DNA of 64,000 bases, taken from positions 421,334-485,333 of the forward strand of contig NZ_JAGTWO010000005.1 of NCBI RefSeq assembly GCF_018842675.1, in the 5' to 3' direction. How positions within the stretch are numbered: position 1 is the first letter of the stretch; every line of letters begins with the position of its first letter. Made by a program: the position numbers and the translations under genes. Origin of the DNA: Candidatus Pantoea bituminis (lineage in GTDB: Bacteria; Pseudomonadota; Gammaproteobacteria; Enterobacterales; Enterobacteriaceae). Positions 54,791 to 63,855 of the stretch are shown here, piece after piece. The notes beneath the pieces are model-generated. The model made no database searches, was not told the DNA's origin, and saw nothing but the letters and a program-made list of their open reading frames with translations.

Positions 54791-54863
54791 TCCCTCTCGT
54801 GACCTCATTTAAGCACGCCTTCTTTTAGCTCATCTCCTCATGCTGGATAAACAATAATCGCAC

Positions 54864-54893
54864 AACGGGCAATGACATCGCTTGCCCGTTTCC
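54864..54893 (+). terminator. Hairpin after the EamA gene
   Basis: A 9-bp perfect stem (AACGGGCAA/TTGCCCGTT) with nine-base loop is followed by only a weak T tract. Plausible terminator. Confidence 0.45.
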
Positions 54894-54938
54894 ATATTAT
54901 CCATGCTTCAGCATTACCCGCTGTAAAACACGAAGGAT

Positions 54939-55250
54939 GTGATGATGATTTTCTCTGAAGTTGAAACACACTATATAAACAGCAACACAGATAGCCGCTT
55001 GGTTCGTTATGATGTGATCAGAATCGATGATGACACCTTTGTGGTTAACGTGTTCGATGTGCAACAGCGGAGTGCCTCTCCTTCGGGATCCTTTACAAAC
55101 AGTGCCACACTCAAAATCACCCGTGATGATTACGAGTCTGAGAACAATATCGGATCCTCTTCGGTGGTGCGAAATCGTATGCCAACCACTTTTCAAAATC
55201 ATATTCTGGTTAAGTGCCAGCAGCATCGTGATTCACTGGATCACGCATAA
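54939..55250 (+). CDS. Hypothetical protein, 103 residues
   Basis: I do not recognise this protein. It begins at or within three near-consecutive ATGs at 54939-54947, after GAAGGATGTG, a fair ribosome site. The sequence is hydrophilic and beta-rich in appearance (VRYDVIRIDDDTFVVNVFDVQQR, ATLKITRDDYES). There is no signal peptide or membrane segment and one cysteine near the end (VKCQQHRD). It stands alone and is followed by a hairpin. Codon use looks ordinary. Probably real but of unknown function. Confidence 0.6.
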   Translation: MMMIFSEVETHYINSNTDSRLVRYDVIRIDDDTFVVNVFDVQQRSASPSGSFTNSATLKITRDDYESENNIGSSSVVRNRMPTTFQNHILVKCQQHRDSLDHA

Positions 55251-55258
55251 ACTTTGAC

Positions 55259-55287
55259 AGGCTCTTTTTAACGTCAAAAAAGAGCCT
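55259..55287. terminator. Hairpin after the 103-residue gene
   Basis: AGGCTCTTTTT pairs perfectly with AAAAAGAGCCT over 11 bp. It lies just past the stop but lacks a following T run, so termination is uncertain. Confidence 0.4.
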
Positions 55288-55522
55288 GATTAACGCTACG
55301 CTTGCCTCTGATTTTTCATACTGAATACTTTCATCTATAAAGGCAGTGACAGTGTTGCCCTAAACCTCTACGAATACTCTTTAATCAACGCAAGTGCAGT
55401 TGACGCTTTCTTTTGGGCTGAAATGATTTTTCGCGTCATCCTTTCTAATTTCACTCATGCGCAAAGTGAAATTCGTTCCACAGTAAATTGATGATGGCAT
55501 GCTGAAATACCGTTTAGCCTGC

Positions 55523-55786
55523 TCATACGGGTTTATTGAGGTTTTGCCGTTTAAAAAATAACTTCAACGCTGAATGAAAAACTGTCTCTTTAGCATATGC
55601 AGGCTTAACCGCTTCATTTACATGAAGTAAGGTTGAAAATTTCAGCAGGGCCTCAGCAGCATCGCGGGCTTCAATATCATTAAAAGGTTGATCACAACAA
55701 TCACGCTCAGCTTTTTCATGACTGCATTTATTTGCTTCAAGAGCAATAAGCTTGCCTTGTTTTTTAAAACAACAATAATTAGCCAT
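55523..55786 (-). CDS. Hypothetical cysteine-containing small protein, 87 residues
   Basis: Not recognised. The start at 55786 (MANYCCFKKQGKLIALEANK) is preceded by CAGGGAGAG on the coding strand, a good ribosome site; a longer frame to 55873 lacks one. The N-terminal half has a CC-x14-C-x8-CC arrangement (NYCCFKK, KCSHEK, RDCCDQ), which could bind a metal. The C-terminal half is basic and probably helical. No neighbour explains it. Confidence 0.55.
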   Translation of the reverse strand: MANYCCFKKQGKLIALEANKCSHEKAERDCCDQPFNDIEARDAAEALLKFSTLLHVNEAVKPAYAKETVFHSALKLFFKRQNLNKPV

Positions 55787-56154
55787 GGACTCTCCCTGTA
55801 AAAGTAATCTCATAACATTGTTGAAAGAAAGTGATTTTGAATGAGGCATTACGCTGCCAACTGGATTTAACATACCTGGTTTTAATAGCGGATGTTATCG
55901 TTATAGATAAATTGAGATGTCTCCGGTTTACTGTGATACCAGTGAAATATTGAGTGAAACTGCGTGGTGATTTATTGGCTGGTCCTCTCGTCACAACCCC
56001 CGTTAATAGGCTGGGTAGCTCCTTATTCAAACGAAAAATCAACCTTATTAATAGTTTGCGGAATCTTTTTAGAATTAGCGACTATAATTAGCTGCTTAAA
56101 TTCATTATGAATAGCTGGTTTATCAGCGGGTTAATTTTAAGGGGTAATAGTAAT
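55787..56154. other. Intergenic region between small hypothetical gene and cupin gene
   Basis: About 370 AT-rich bases. They probably hold the divergent promoters of the two flanking genes; no specific site was recognised. Confidence 0.4.
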
Positions 56155-56541
56155 ATGAGCAGTGATTCAGGAAAAACGGTGACAAGTGAAACGTTATTAA
56201 ATAGCGGTAAAGCGTGGAACGGACAGGTGATTGAAAACTACCCGACGGGAAAACCTGAGATTACACTAATGAAAATGACCATTCCGGCTCATTCTGAGTT
56301 ACCGTGGCATACGCACCCTATCCCTAATACCGCCTTCGTCGTTTCGGGTTCGCTTACCGTTGAGGATAAATTCTCCGGTGAGTCGAAAACCTTCAATGCA
56401 GGAGAAGCCTTTAATGAGTCCATCGATATTGCTCATCGCGGCTATACAACCAATGAACCCACTGATCTTATTATATTTTATGCAGGTGCCGAAGGTATGG
56501 AGCTCTCGATTCCTCTGCCAGGCGAGGAATCTGAGTACTAA
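56155..56541 (+). CDS. Small cupin-domain protein
   Basis: From ATG 56155, preceded by AAGGGGTAATAG, the product is 128 residues with a single cupin barrel. Motif 1 is LPWHTHPIPNTAFVVSGSL with two histidines, and motif 2 is AFNESIDIAHRGYTTNEPT. Together they supply potential metal ligands. There is no signal peptide. Such proteins can be isomerases, dioxygenases or binding proteins; the gene is monocistronic and gives no pathway clue. Confidence 0.82.
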   Translation: MSSDSGKTVTSETLLNSGKAWNGQVIENYPTGKPEITLMKMTIPAHSELPWHTHPIPNTAFVVSGSLTVEDKFSGESKTFNAGEAFNESIDIAHRGYTTNEPTDLIIFYAGAEGMELSIPLPGEESEY

Positions 56542-56719
56542 TATTTGATTCCGCACTCTCTATCTGTCTGCCTGCCGGTCATGAATGAGCGGCGGGTGTT
56601 CAAAAGTAAATAGTGAACATTCTGTTGATGTTAGCGAGTTTAATTGGAAAGGAAGTAAATATAAAAGTTAACTAAATTCGATTGTGTTAGGCTAAATAAA
56701 CCTCAAAGAGGAATTTATC

Positions 56720-56881
56720 ATGACATGGCTAAATCGAATATTTGATAACTTACAACAGCATGAAGTTAATTCTCAGTGCCCGGTGTGTAAGAAGTTTTCT
56801 AAACAGTCTTCAACTAAACGAGATCGTGGGCAAGCCGTATTATGTCCTCATTGTAAATCTCTGTTTATCATGACGGAATAA
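56720..56881 (+). CDS. YnfU-like zinc-ribbon small protein, 53 residues
   Basis: This short gene begins at ATG 56720, 7 bases after AAAGAGGA, and codes for MTWLNRIFDN followed by two CxxC pairs: QCPVCKK and LCPHCKS, spaced 22 residues apart. It ends LFIMTE. The four cysteines form a likely zinc ribbon, as in the YnfU family of enterobacterial small proteins. It stands alone in AT-rich sequence. Function unknown; cold- or stress-related expression is common for such proteins but cannot be read here. Confidence 0.78.
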   Translation: MTWLNRIFDNLQQHEVNSQCPVCKKFSKQSSTKRDRGQAVLCPHCKSLFIMTE

Positions 56882-57518
56882 ATATTCCCTTCACTCAATG
56901 GGTTAAGGCGTTTTTTTGAGTAAAAGGATCCGTAATAGCCTTAAGTTTTTTCGCCTGACTCATCCGGCATTTTTTCGCAGTGGAGTGTGCTTTACAGGGT
57001 TTTGCTCATCACGCTTAAGTGAATATCACTCTGCGCCATGCTGTTACATCCTCCTTTAATCCCTATTCGGGAATAATATGTCGCTTCAAGTGACACCGGA
57101 TAATTCTCTCTGTGATCAATAGGCGTTTCTGCACGCTGAGACATTCAATTAATATAATAGCCTTGCCTGTGCATCCATAAATAATGCAGCGCTTACTGTC
57201 TTTTAGTGGAATTAAATTCTAAAGCAATGGCCGTGCGTAACGTAAAAAGAAAAACTATTCATTCTATTAAATTAAGAATTAACGCGCGCTGCAATTTATC
57301 TTATAAATCATTGATGATGCCTTGTCAGGGTTTACATTGATTCAGTGCGCTCATGCTATAGCTAAAAAGTGAATTACGTTTCCCATATTTGTAACAACCC
57401 GCGCTATTTACTTGCCTTAAATGAACTGACTATTATCCCTGTCACATAATTATTTCAACTAACACGCTGAATTATGAGCGGTCCGCTCCTGACTTTCCGT
57501 TTATTAACTGGAAAAACC
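56882..57518. other. Long AT-rich region upstream of the sulfur-acquisition operon
   Basis: About 640 bases without a supported gene. It is expected to carry the operon promoter and binding sites for a sulfur regulator such as CysB or Cbl, but those consensus sequences are too loose to call by eye. Confidence 0.4.
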
Positions 57519-58730
57519 ATGACAAACCCTTTCGATTTCCCCGAAGTAATCCAGGCGGCTGTGCTGACCGAGGATGATAAGGCGATTCAGGCAGCACGTT
57601 CTTTGGCCGAAAAGGCGAAAGTCGGTGCAGTAGCGCGCGATCAGCAACGGATTTATCCACGTGAACTGCTCGATCAGTTCACGTGGATTGGTTTAGGTAG
57701 CATCAGCGTACCGCGCGCTTTTGGCGGCGGCGGGCTGAGTTATCAAACCCTGGCTGAAGTGTTTCGCCTGATTTCTGCCAGCGATCCGTCGCTTGGACAG
57801 ATTCCGCAAAACCACTTTGGGTTAATTCAGTTCATTCTGGGTGAAGGCAGCGCAGCGCAGCAGCAGAAACTGTTGCAAGCGGTGGTGAGTGGCAAACGGC
57901 TCGGCAACGGCGGCCCGGAAAAGAACACCCGACATACCCGCGATGTTCAGGCTCGACTGCTGAGCACCGAACAAGGTTTGCGGTTAACCGGCGAGAAATT
58001 CTATTCAACCGGCGCACTGTTCGCCGACATTCTGGTCACCACCGCGCTCCAGGATAACGGCCTGCCGACAATGGCTTTTATTCCATTGCCCGCCGAAGGG
58101 GTACAGATCATCGATGACTGGTCTGGCATCGGTCAGCGCACCACCGCCAGCGGTACGGTGCGGCTGGAGCAGGTTGCGGTCGATCCCGCGTTGATCATCC
58201 CTTTGCCATCAGCGGAAAAACCGACGCTGCGCGGTGCGGTATCTCAGCTAATTCAGGCAGCCATCGATGCAGGCATCGCGCAAGGCGCACTGGATGATGC
58301 GCTGGAATTTGTGCGCAGTAGTTCACGTCCTTGGGTGGATGCCAATGTCGAACGCAATGCGGATGATCCTTACCTTCTTGCCGATATCGGACGCATTAGC
58401 ACCGAGCTGAGTGCCGCCAATGCGTTACTTAAGCGTGCGGCTAAGGTACTCGATAACATCGATCCGTTGGCGCTCAGTGTTGAAAACAGTGCGCGTGCCT
58501 CCATTGCGGTCGCCGAGGCCAAAGTCTTGACCACCGACATCGCTCTACGCGCCAGTGAAAAATTGCTGGAGTGGGGCGGCAGCCGCGCCACGTTGCTACG
58601 TCATGGATTGGATCGCCATTGGCGCAATGCGCGCACCCACACCTTGCACGATCCGGTGCGTTGGAAAACACATGCTATTGGTCACTATTACCTCAACGCG
58701 GTCTACCCAACGCGCCACGCCTGGATTTAA
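57519..58730 (+). CDS. SfnB-family sulfur-acquisition oxidoreductase, first copy
   Basis: From ATG 57519 (MTNPFDFPEVIQAAV) the product is 403 residues, an acyl-CoA-dehydrogenase-fold flavoprotein of the SfnB/DszC group. Typical segments are ITVP-like GSISVPRAFGGGGLSY, DPSLGQIPQNHFGLIQ, GEKFYSTGALFADI, DDWSGIGQRTTASG and the C-terminal HWRNARTHTLHDPVRWK. Such enzymes use FMNH2 or FADH2 and oxygen to oxidise organosulfur compounds such as sulfones. It is first of an operon with a paralogue, an NtaA-type monooxygenase and a MetNIQ importer. A 14-bp inverted repeat lies inside the gene at 57657-57690. Confidence 0.88.
   Translation: MTNPFDFPEVIQAAVLTEDDKAIQAARSLAEKAKVGAVARDQQRIYPRELLDQFTWIGLGSISVPRAFGGGGLSYQTLAEVFRLISASDPSLGQIPQNHFGLIQFILGEGSAAQQQKLLQAVVSGKRLGNGGPEKNTRHTRDVQARLLSTEQGLRLTGEKFYSTGALFADILVTTALQDNGLPTMAFIPLPAEGVQIIDDWSGIGQRTTASGTVRLEQVAVDPALIIPLPSAEKPTLRGAVSQLIQAAIDAGIAQGALDDALEFVRSSSRPWVDANVERNADDPYLLADIGRISTELSAANALLKRAAKVLDNIDPLALSVENSARASIAVAEAKVLTTDIALRASEKLLEWGGSRATLLRHGLDRHWRNARTHTLHDPVRWKTHAIGHYYLNAVYPTRHAWI
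57657..57690. repeat. Perfect 14-bp inverted repeat inside the first sfnB-like gene
   Basis: ATCCACGTGAACTG (57657-57670) and CAGTTCACGTGGAT (57677-57690) are exact reverse complements around a six-base loop. The transcript would form a very stable hairpin about 140 bases into the coding sequence. Confidence 0.85.
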
Positions 58731-58739
58731 GGAGCAGCA

Positions 58740-59930
58740 ATGACACAGGTTCAGCCAAAACAGCCCGCGACCCACATCGAAAATGCGCAACAGGCGTTGG
58801 ATGTGGCGCACCAGCTGGCACAGCAGTTTCGCAGCGGAGCCTCAGAGCGTGACCGCGAACGTCTGTTACCTCATAAAGAATTACAGCAGCTTTTCGCATC
58901 AGGATTAGGCGCGATCACCGTGCCGAAGCAATACGGCGGCATTGCTGTTTCCACCGCTACGCTGGCTGCGGTTATTGCAATAATCAGCGAAGCCGATGCG
59001 GCGATAGGTCAGGTACCGCAAAACCATTTTTACGCGTTGGAAGTGTTACGCATTAACGGCAGCCAGGCGCAGCAACAACGACTTTACGCCGAAGTGCTGG
59101 CGGGTGTGCATCTGGGCAATGCGTTGGCAGAGTTCAGTTCACCCGCAGCGCATCAGCGTAGCACGCAGATTCTCGATCTTCGCCTTAACGGCAGCAAGTT
59201 CTACGCCACCGGCGCGCTGTTTGCCGATCGCATTCCTACAGCGGCAAAAGACGCAGAGGGAAAAGAGCAATTGGTCTTTGTGCCACGGCATCAGCCTGGC
59301 ATCACGGTGATTGATGACTGGAGCGGCTTTGGCCAACGCACGACCGGCAGCGGCAGCGTTCTATTTGAGGATGTCTCCGTTGCCGCTGAGGATGTGGTGC
59401 CGTTTCAGAGCGCATTCGAACGGCCCACCACCGTTGGGCCACTTGCACAAATCCTGCATGCGGCTATCGATCAGGGCATTGCACGTGCGGCGTTCAGGGA
59501 CATGCTCGATTTCCTGCGTCATCGCGCCCGACCCTGGCCTGACAGCGGGGTTGATCACGCGAGCGAAGACCCGCTTACCCTTGACCGCACCGGCCGGCTG
59601 GCGGCACGACTCGCTGCAGGCGACGCGTTAATCGAAGAGGCAGGCGTCGCCATAGATATCGCACAACAACAGCCTAATGCGGAAACGGTCGCCTGGGCAT
59701 CTGTCGAGGTGGCGAAAGCCCGTGCCTGGACCACGGAGGTTTCACTGGAGGCGAGCAATTTATTGTTTGAGCTTTCCGGTTCTCGCTCCAGCCTGCGTGA
59801 ATACAACTTCGACCGCCACTGGCGCAACGCCCGCACCCATACGTTGCACGATCCGGTGCGCTGGAAATATCCGGCGATTGGCAATCATCTGCTTAATGGC
59901 GTATTGCCGCCGCGCCGAGGCACGATATGA
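58740..59930 (+). CDS. SfnB-family sulfur-acquisition oxidoreductase, second copy
   Basis: A 396-residue paralogue of the preceding gene, starting at ATG 58740 (MTQVQPKQPATHIEN), with AAGGAGCAGC just upstream. It shares GAITVPKQYGGIA, IGQVPQNHFYALE, GSKFYATGALFAD, DDWSGFGQRTTGSG and HWRNARTHTLHDPVRWK. It is a flavin-dependent monooxygenase of the acyl-CoA dehydrogenase fold. The two copies are divergent enough to suggest different substrates or a heteromer. It overlaps the next gene by 4 bases (ATGA). Confidence 0.88.
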   Translation: MTQVQPKQPATHIENAQQALDVAHQLAQQFRSGASERDRERLLPHKELQQLFASGLGAITVPKQYGGIAVSTATLAAVIAIISEADAAIGQVPQNHFYALEVLRINGSQAQQQRLYAEVLAGVHLGNALAEFSSPAAHQRSTQILDLRLNGSKFYATGALFADRIPTAAKDAEGKEQLVFVPRHQPGITVIDDWSGFGQRTTGSGSVLFEDVSVAAEDVVPFQSAFERPTTVGPLAQILHAAIDQGIARAAFRDMLDFLRHRARPWPDSGVDHASEDPLTLDRTGRLAARLAAGDALIEEAGVAIDIAQQQPNAETVAWASVEVAKARAWTTEVSLEASNLLFELSGSRSSLREYNFDRHWRNARTHTLHDPVRWKYPAIGNHLLNGVLPPRRGTI

Positions 59931-61287
59931 GTCAAAAGCAGATTTTACTTAATGCTTTCACGATGAACTGTGTCGGTCATATTCATCACGGTATGTGGAC
60001 GCATCCCCAGGATCGTTCAGTGGAATTTAATTCTCTGAATTACTGGATCGATTTGGCGCGTCTGCTGGAACGCGGGCTGTTTGACGGGGTTTTTATCGCT
60101 GACATTCTTGGCGTGTATGACGTTTATCAGCAGGGCATCGATCTCACCGCGCGCGAGTCGATTCAGTTACCGGTTAACGATCCGCTGATGCTGGTGTCGG
60201 CAATGGCTGGCGTTACGCAGCATCTCGGTTTTGGCGTTACCGCCAATCTCAGTTACGAAGCACCGTATCCGTTCGCGCGTCGCCTGTCGACGCTGGATCA
60301 TCTGACCCAAGGGCGTATTGGCTGGAATATCGTCACGGGTTATCTGGACAGCGCCGCCCGTGCAATGGGCAACAAACAACAGTTGGCCCATGATCGACGC
60401 TACGATCAGGCTGACGAGTTTCTGGATGTCACTTATCAGTTATGGGAAGGCAGCTGGCACGATGATGCGTTGGTGGTCGATCGCCAACGCCGGCTGTATG
60501 CCGATGCCGACAAAATTCATCTAATTAACCATCAGGGGGAATTCTATCAGGTTGAGGGTTATCACCTCAGCAGCCCGTCACCGCAGCGCACACCATTGCT
60601 GTTTCAGGCCGGAACCTCTGCACGCGGCATCCAGTTTGCTGCTCGTCATGCTGAATGTACTTTCGTTAATGCCCGTTCACCTGACGCCATGCGTCAGCAG
60701 ACGCAACGGCTGCGTCAGGCTGCGGTGGACGCGGGGCGTCGCGCTGATGATTTGCGTATTTTTATGGGCGTCGGCGTGATTGTGGCACCGACGGAACGCG
60801 AAGCGCAGGAGAAATATCGCAGTTATCTCGAATATGCCAGCCCGGAAGCGGGTATTGCCCATTTCTCTAGCTCGATCGGCGTCGATCTAGCCGCGTTCGA
60901 TTTAGATGCACCGATTGAAACCGGTGATACCCGCGCGATTGAGTCGGTGAGCAAAGCTTACAGCGGCTGGACGCGACGTCGGTTGTTGGAGCAGCATGCG
61001 ATGGGCAGCCGCTATCCCTTAATCATTGGCGATCCGGCTCAGGTGGCCGACGCGCTGTTGCAATGGATAGATGAAGGCGATATTGACGGCTTCAACCTGA
61101 CTCACATTCTCAATCCGCAGAGTTACAGCGATTTTATCGATCTGGTGGTGCCGGAACTTCAGCAGCGCGGTCGCTACAAAACTGCCTATCAACCCGGTTC
61201 ATTACGCAAAAAATCTTTCAGCAACAGGACCGTTTGCCTGACCGTCATCCGGCGGCACGCTGGCGACAAGCAGCCCATTTTAATTGA
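59927..61287 (+). CDS. NtaA/SnaA/DszA-type flavin-dependent monooxygenase (LLM class; frameshifted near 3' end as read)
   Basis: The product begins MSQKQILLNAFTMNCVGHIHHGMW and matches long-chain FMN-dependent monooxygenases: LARLLERGLFDGVFIADILG, STLDHLTQGRIGWNIVTGYL and GDIDGFNLTHI. As read it runs to 61315 with an unusual tail. Adding one A to the run 61208-61213 changes the tail to KIFQQQDRLPDRHPAARWR, the HPAARxR ending common in the family, with a stop at 61285-61287 and 453 residues. It cleaves C-S or C-N bonds using FMNH2. It follows the second SfnB gene with ATGA coupling, and metQ starts 24 bases on. Confidence 0.87.
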
Positions 61288-61311
61288 TTCAATTAACCTC
61301 AAGGAAAGGCA

Positions 61312-62120
61312 ATGAAATATTCTCAAAAATTGGCGGCAGCGCTTGGCGTAACGCTGTTAACACTCTGCGCCGCGGCATCAGCGGCTGACTATTCCGGGCC
61401 GCTGAAAGTGGGCACCACGGCTGCGTTTGCACCGCCATTGGAAACCACCGTTGAGGAAGCGAAAAAACAGGGACTGAATGTGGAGTTGGTGGAGTTTACC
61501 GACTGGACTGCGCCTAACGTCAGCGTGGAAAACGGGGATATTGACGTTAACCTGTTTCAGCACAAGCCATTCCTGGAAAATGCCAACCAGGAGGGGGATT
61601 CCATCTGGTGCCTTACGCACCCGCCATCATCAACAACGTTGGGCTTTATTCCAAAAAGCACACAGCTATTGATCAGATCCCACAAGGTGGAACCGTCGCT
61701 ATCGCCAATGACCCGATCAACGGCGCGCGTGGGCTGTTGTTGTTACAAAAAGCGGGTCTGATAACCTTGAAACCGGGCGCTGGACTGAAGTCGACCGTGG
61801 AGGATATCGCCAGCAATCCCAAAGATCTGAAGATCATCGAAGTTGAAGCAGTACAGCTTTCACGTTCGCTGGATGAAGTGGATTTAGCCCAAGGCTATCC
61901 GCACTATTTACGCCTGGCGAAAACCATCGACCCGGAAAAAGCGCTGCTGTTTGATGGCCTTGAACACCCCGAATATGTCATTCAGTTCGTTGTTCGTGAC
62001 GGTCATCAGGACGATCCGCGTCTGAAAAAATTTGTCGATATCTATCAGCACTCTCCAGTAGTGCGGGCCAAACTCGATAGCTTCTATGGCAAACTCTACC
62101 AGCCGGGTTGGAGTCAGTAA
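61312..62120 (+). CDS. metQ: MetQ/NlpA-family substrate-binding protein (frameshifted as read)
   Basis: A signal peptide (MKYSQKLAAALGVTLLTLCAAASA) leads into MetQ-type sequence: LKVGTTAAFAPPLE, LVEFTDWTAPNVSVENGDIDVNLFQHKPFLE. It has no clear lipobox cysteine at the cleavage site (AASAADY), unlike E. coli MetQ. The frame breaks at the G5 run 61593-61597. A sixth G gives NQEGGFHLVPYAPAIINNVGLYS and 269 residues ending QPGWSQ. It probably binds methionine, a methionine derivative or another organosulfur ligand for the adjacent MetNI. The true substrate may differ from D/L-methionine. Confidence 0.86.
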
Positions 62121-62122
62121 TT

Positions 62123-63222
62123 ATGGTTAGCCTGACATTGCCCGGTGAGCGCGATGCGCTGCATGTGCCAAGGGGGAAGCCAACGGCAAGGTTCACGTCC
62201 ATATTGAGGCTTTAAGCAAACGATATGCGGGCCAGCAAAGTGATGCGCTGCATAACATCAGCTTGAAGGTCCAGCGTGGTGAGATTTTTGGCATCATTGG
62301 CCGCAGCGGTGCAGGCAAATCGACCCTGATCCGCTGTCTGAACCGGCTGGAAAATCCGACTGCAGGCCAGGTAGTGATTGATGGTATCGACATCAGCGCG
62401 CTCAGCGAGCGACAGCTAGTGGAGTGGCGACGTCGCACCGGCATGATTTTTCAGCATTTCAATTTGCTCTCAGCAAAAACGGTGCGTCAGAACATTTCAC
62501 TGCCGATGAAAGTGGCGGGTATCCCCGCAGCAGAACGCGAGCGCAAAGTAGATGAACTGCTGGCGCTGGTCGGGCTGGAAGAACGGCAGCATGCGTGGCC
62601 ATCCCAGCTTTCAGGCGGACAAAAACAGCGCGTTGGCATTGCGCGGGCACTGGTACACGATCCCGAACTTTTGCTGTGTGACGAAGCGACGTCAGCCCTT
62701 GATCCAGAAACCACGCGCGCCATTTTGGCACTGCTAAAAAAGATCAATCAGCAGCGTCATATCACCATCGTGTTGATCACCCATGAAATGGATGTCGTAC
62801 ACGATCTCTGCCACAAAGTGGCGGTCATCGATAAAGGTGAAATTATTGAACGCGGGCCGGTTTGGCAGGTTTACAGCGATCCGCAGCAAGAAACCACTCG
62901 GCAATTACTCAACCCTAATCATCAGGCGCTACCAGAAAATATTGTGCCGCTGCTGAATGCGCAGCGGCAAGGTGCCGACTCCCGTTTGCTACTGCGTTTG
63001 CGCTATACCGGAGAAGGTGCGCAGCCTAATCTGGGGGCTTTAGGTGCGCAGGCAACGGGTGAAATCACGCTGATTTACAGCGCCATTGAATGGGTAGAAA
63101 ACAAACCAACTGGGCAAATGCTGCTGCTGTTGGATGCACAACATGAGGCGAAGTCGGCAGCGTTGCAACTGGCAAACCTTGCCGATCGGCTGGAGGTATT
63201 AGGTTATGTCACTGGCTATTGA
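62123..63222 (+). CDS. metN: MetN-type ABC transporter ATP-binding protein (frameshifted near 5' end as read)
   Basis: ATG 62123 is 2 bases after the metQ stop and starts MVSLTLPGERDALHVP. The frame stops unless one G is added to the run 62172-62176, giving VPRGEANGKVHVHIEALSKRY and then an intact ATPase to 63222, 366 residues. Walker A is GRSGAGKST, the signature LSGGQKQRVGIAR, Walker B LLLCDEATSALDP, with H-loop LITHEMD. The C-terminal NIL regulatory domain is present (about 280-366). It overlaps metI by 17 bases. If the upstream part is ignored, an internal start near 62263 would miss the first strands of the fold. Confidence 0.88.
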
Positions 63223-63855
63223 TCGTCTGTGGAATGGTTTGCTGGACACGTTATTAATGGTCGGTGTTTCCTCGTTGATGGCGCTGTTGTTGGGCTTGCC
63301 AATGGCGGTGATTCTGGTGGTCAGCGGACGCGGCGATTTGTTTCCCAGCCCGATGGTGAACAGGATCTTGGGTTGGGTCGTTAATCTATTCCGCTCCATT
63401 CCGTTTCTGATTTTAATGGTGGCGCTGATTCCCTTTACCCGCTGGGTCGTGGGCACGACCTACGGCGTATGGGCGGCGGTGGTGCCGTTAACCCTGGCTT
63501 CGACGCCATTTTTTGCGCGAATCGCTGAGGTCAGCCTGCGTGAAGTGGACAAAGGATTGACCGAAGCGGCCCAGGCGATGGGTTTCCATCGCTGGCATAT
63601 CATCTGGCATGTCTTGCTACCGGAAGCGCGGCCTGGCATTGTAAGTGGCTTCACCATTACTTTGGTTACGATGATCAATGCGTCGGCCATGGCGGGGGCA
63701 ATTGGTGCGGGAGGATTGGGGATTTGGCTTATCGTTATGGTTATCAACGCTTCGATATGCAGGTGATGGTCACGGTGATTGTGGTGCTGGTGGCGTTAGT
63801 GACGCTGCTGCAATTTTGTGGCGATAGGCTATCGCGCCGCCTTAATCATCGTTAA
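63206..63855 (+). CDS. metI: MetI-type ABC transporter permease (frameshifted near 3' end as read)
   Basis: The frame from ATG 63206 codes for MSLAIDRLWNGLLDTLLMVGVSS, five membrane segments, and the coupling motif LREVDKGLTEAAQAMGFHRWHIIWHVLLPEA. It breaks after AGGLG at G4 63718-63721. A fifth G gives GAGGLGDLAYRYGYQRFDMQVM, the conserved MetI tail, and a stop at 63853-63855 for 216 residues (E. coli 217). It forms the membrane channel with MetN. It is last in the operon as seen. Confidence 0.88.

Noticed and set aside
61285..61315. ATGA overlap between the NtaA-type monooxygenase and metQ as a coupling signal
   Set aside because: The overlap exists only in the shifted frame. The corrected C terminus HPAARWR stops at 61287, so the overlap is probably accidental.
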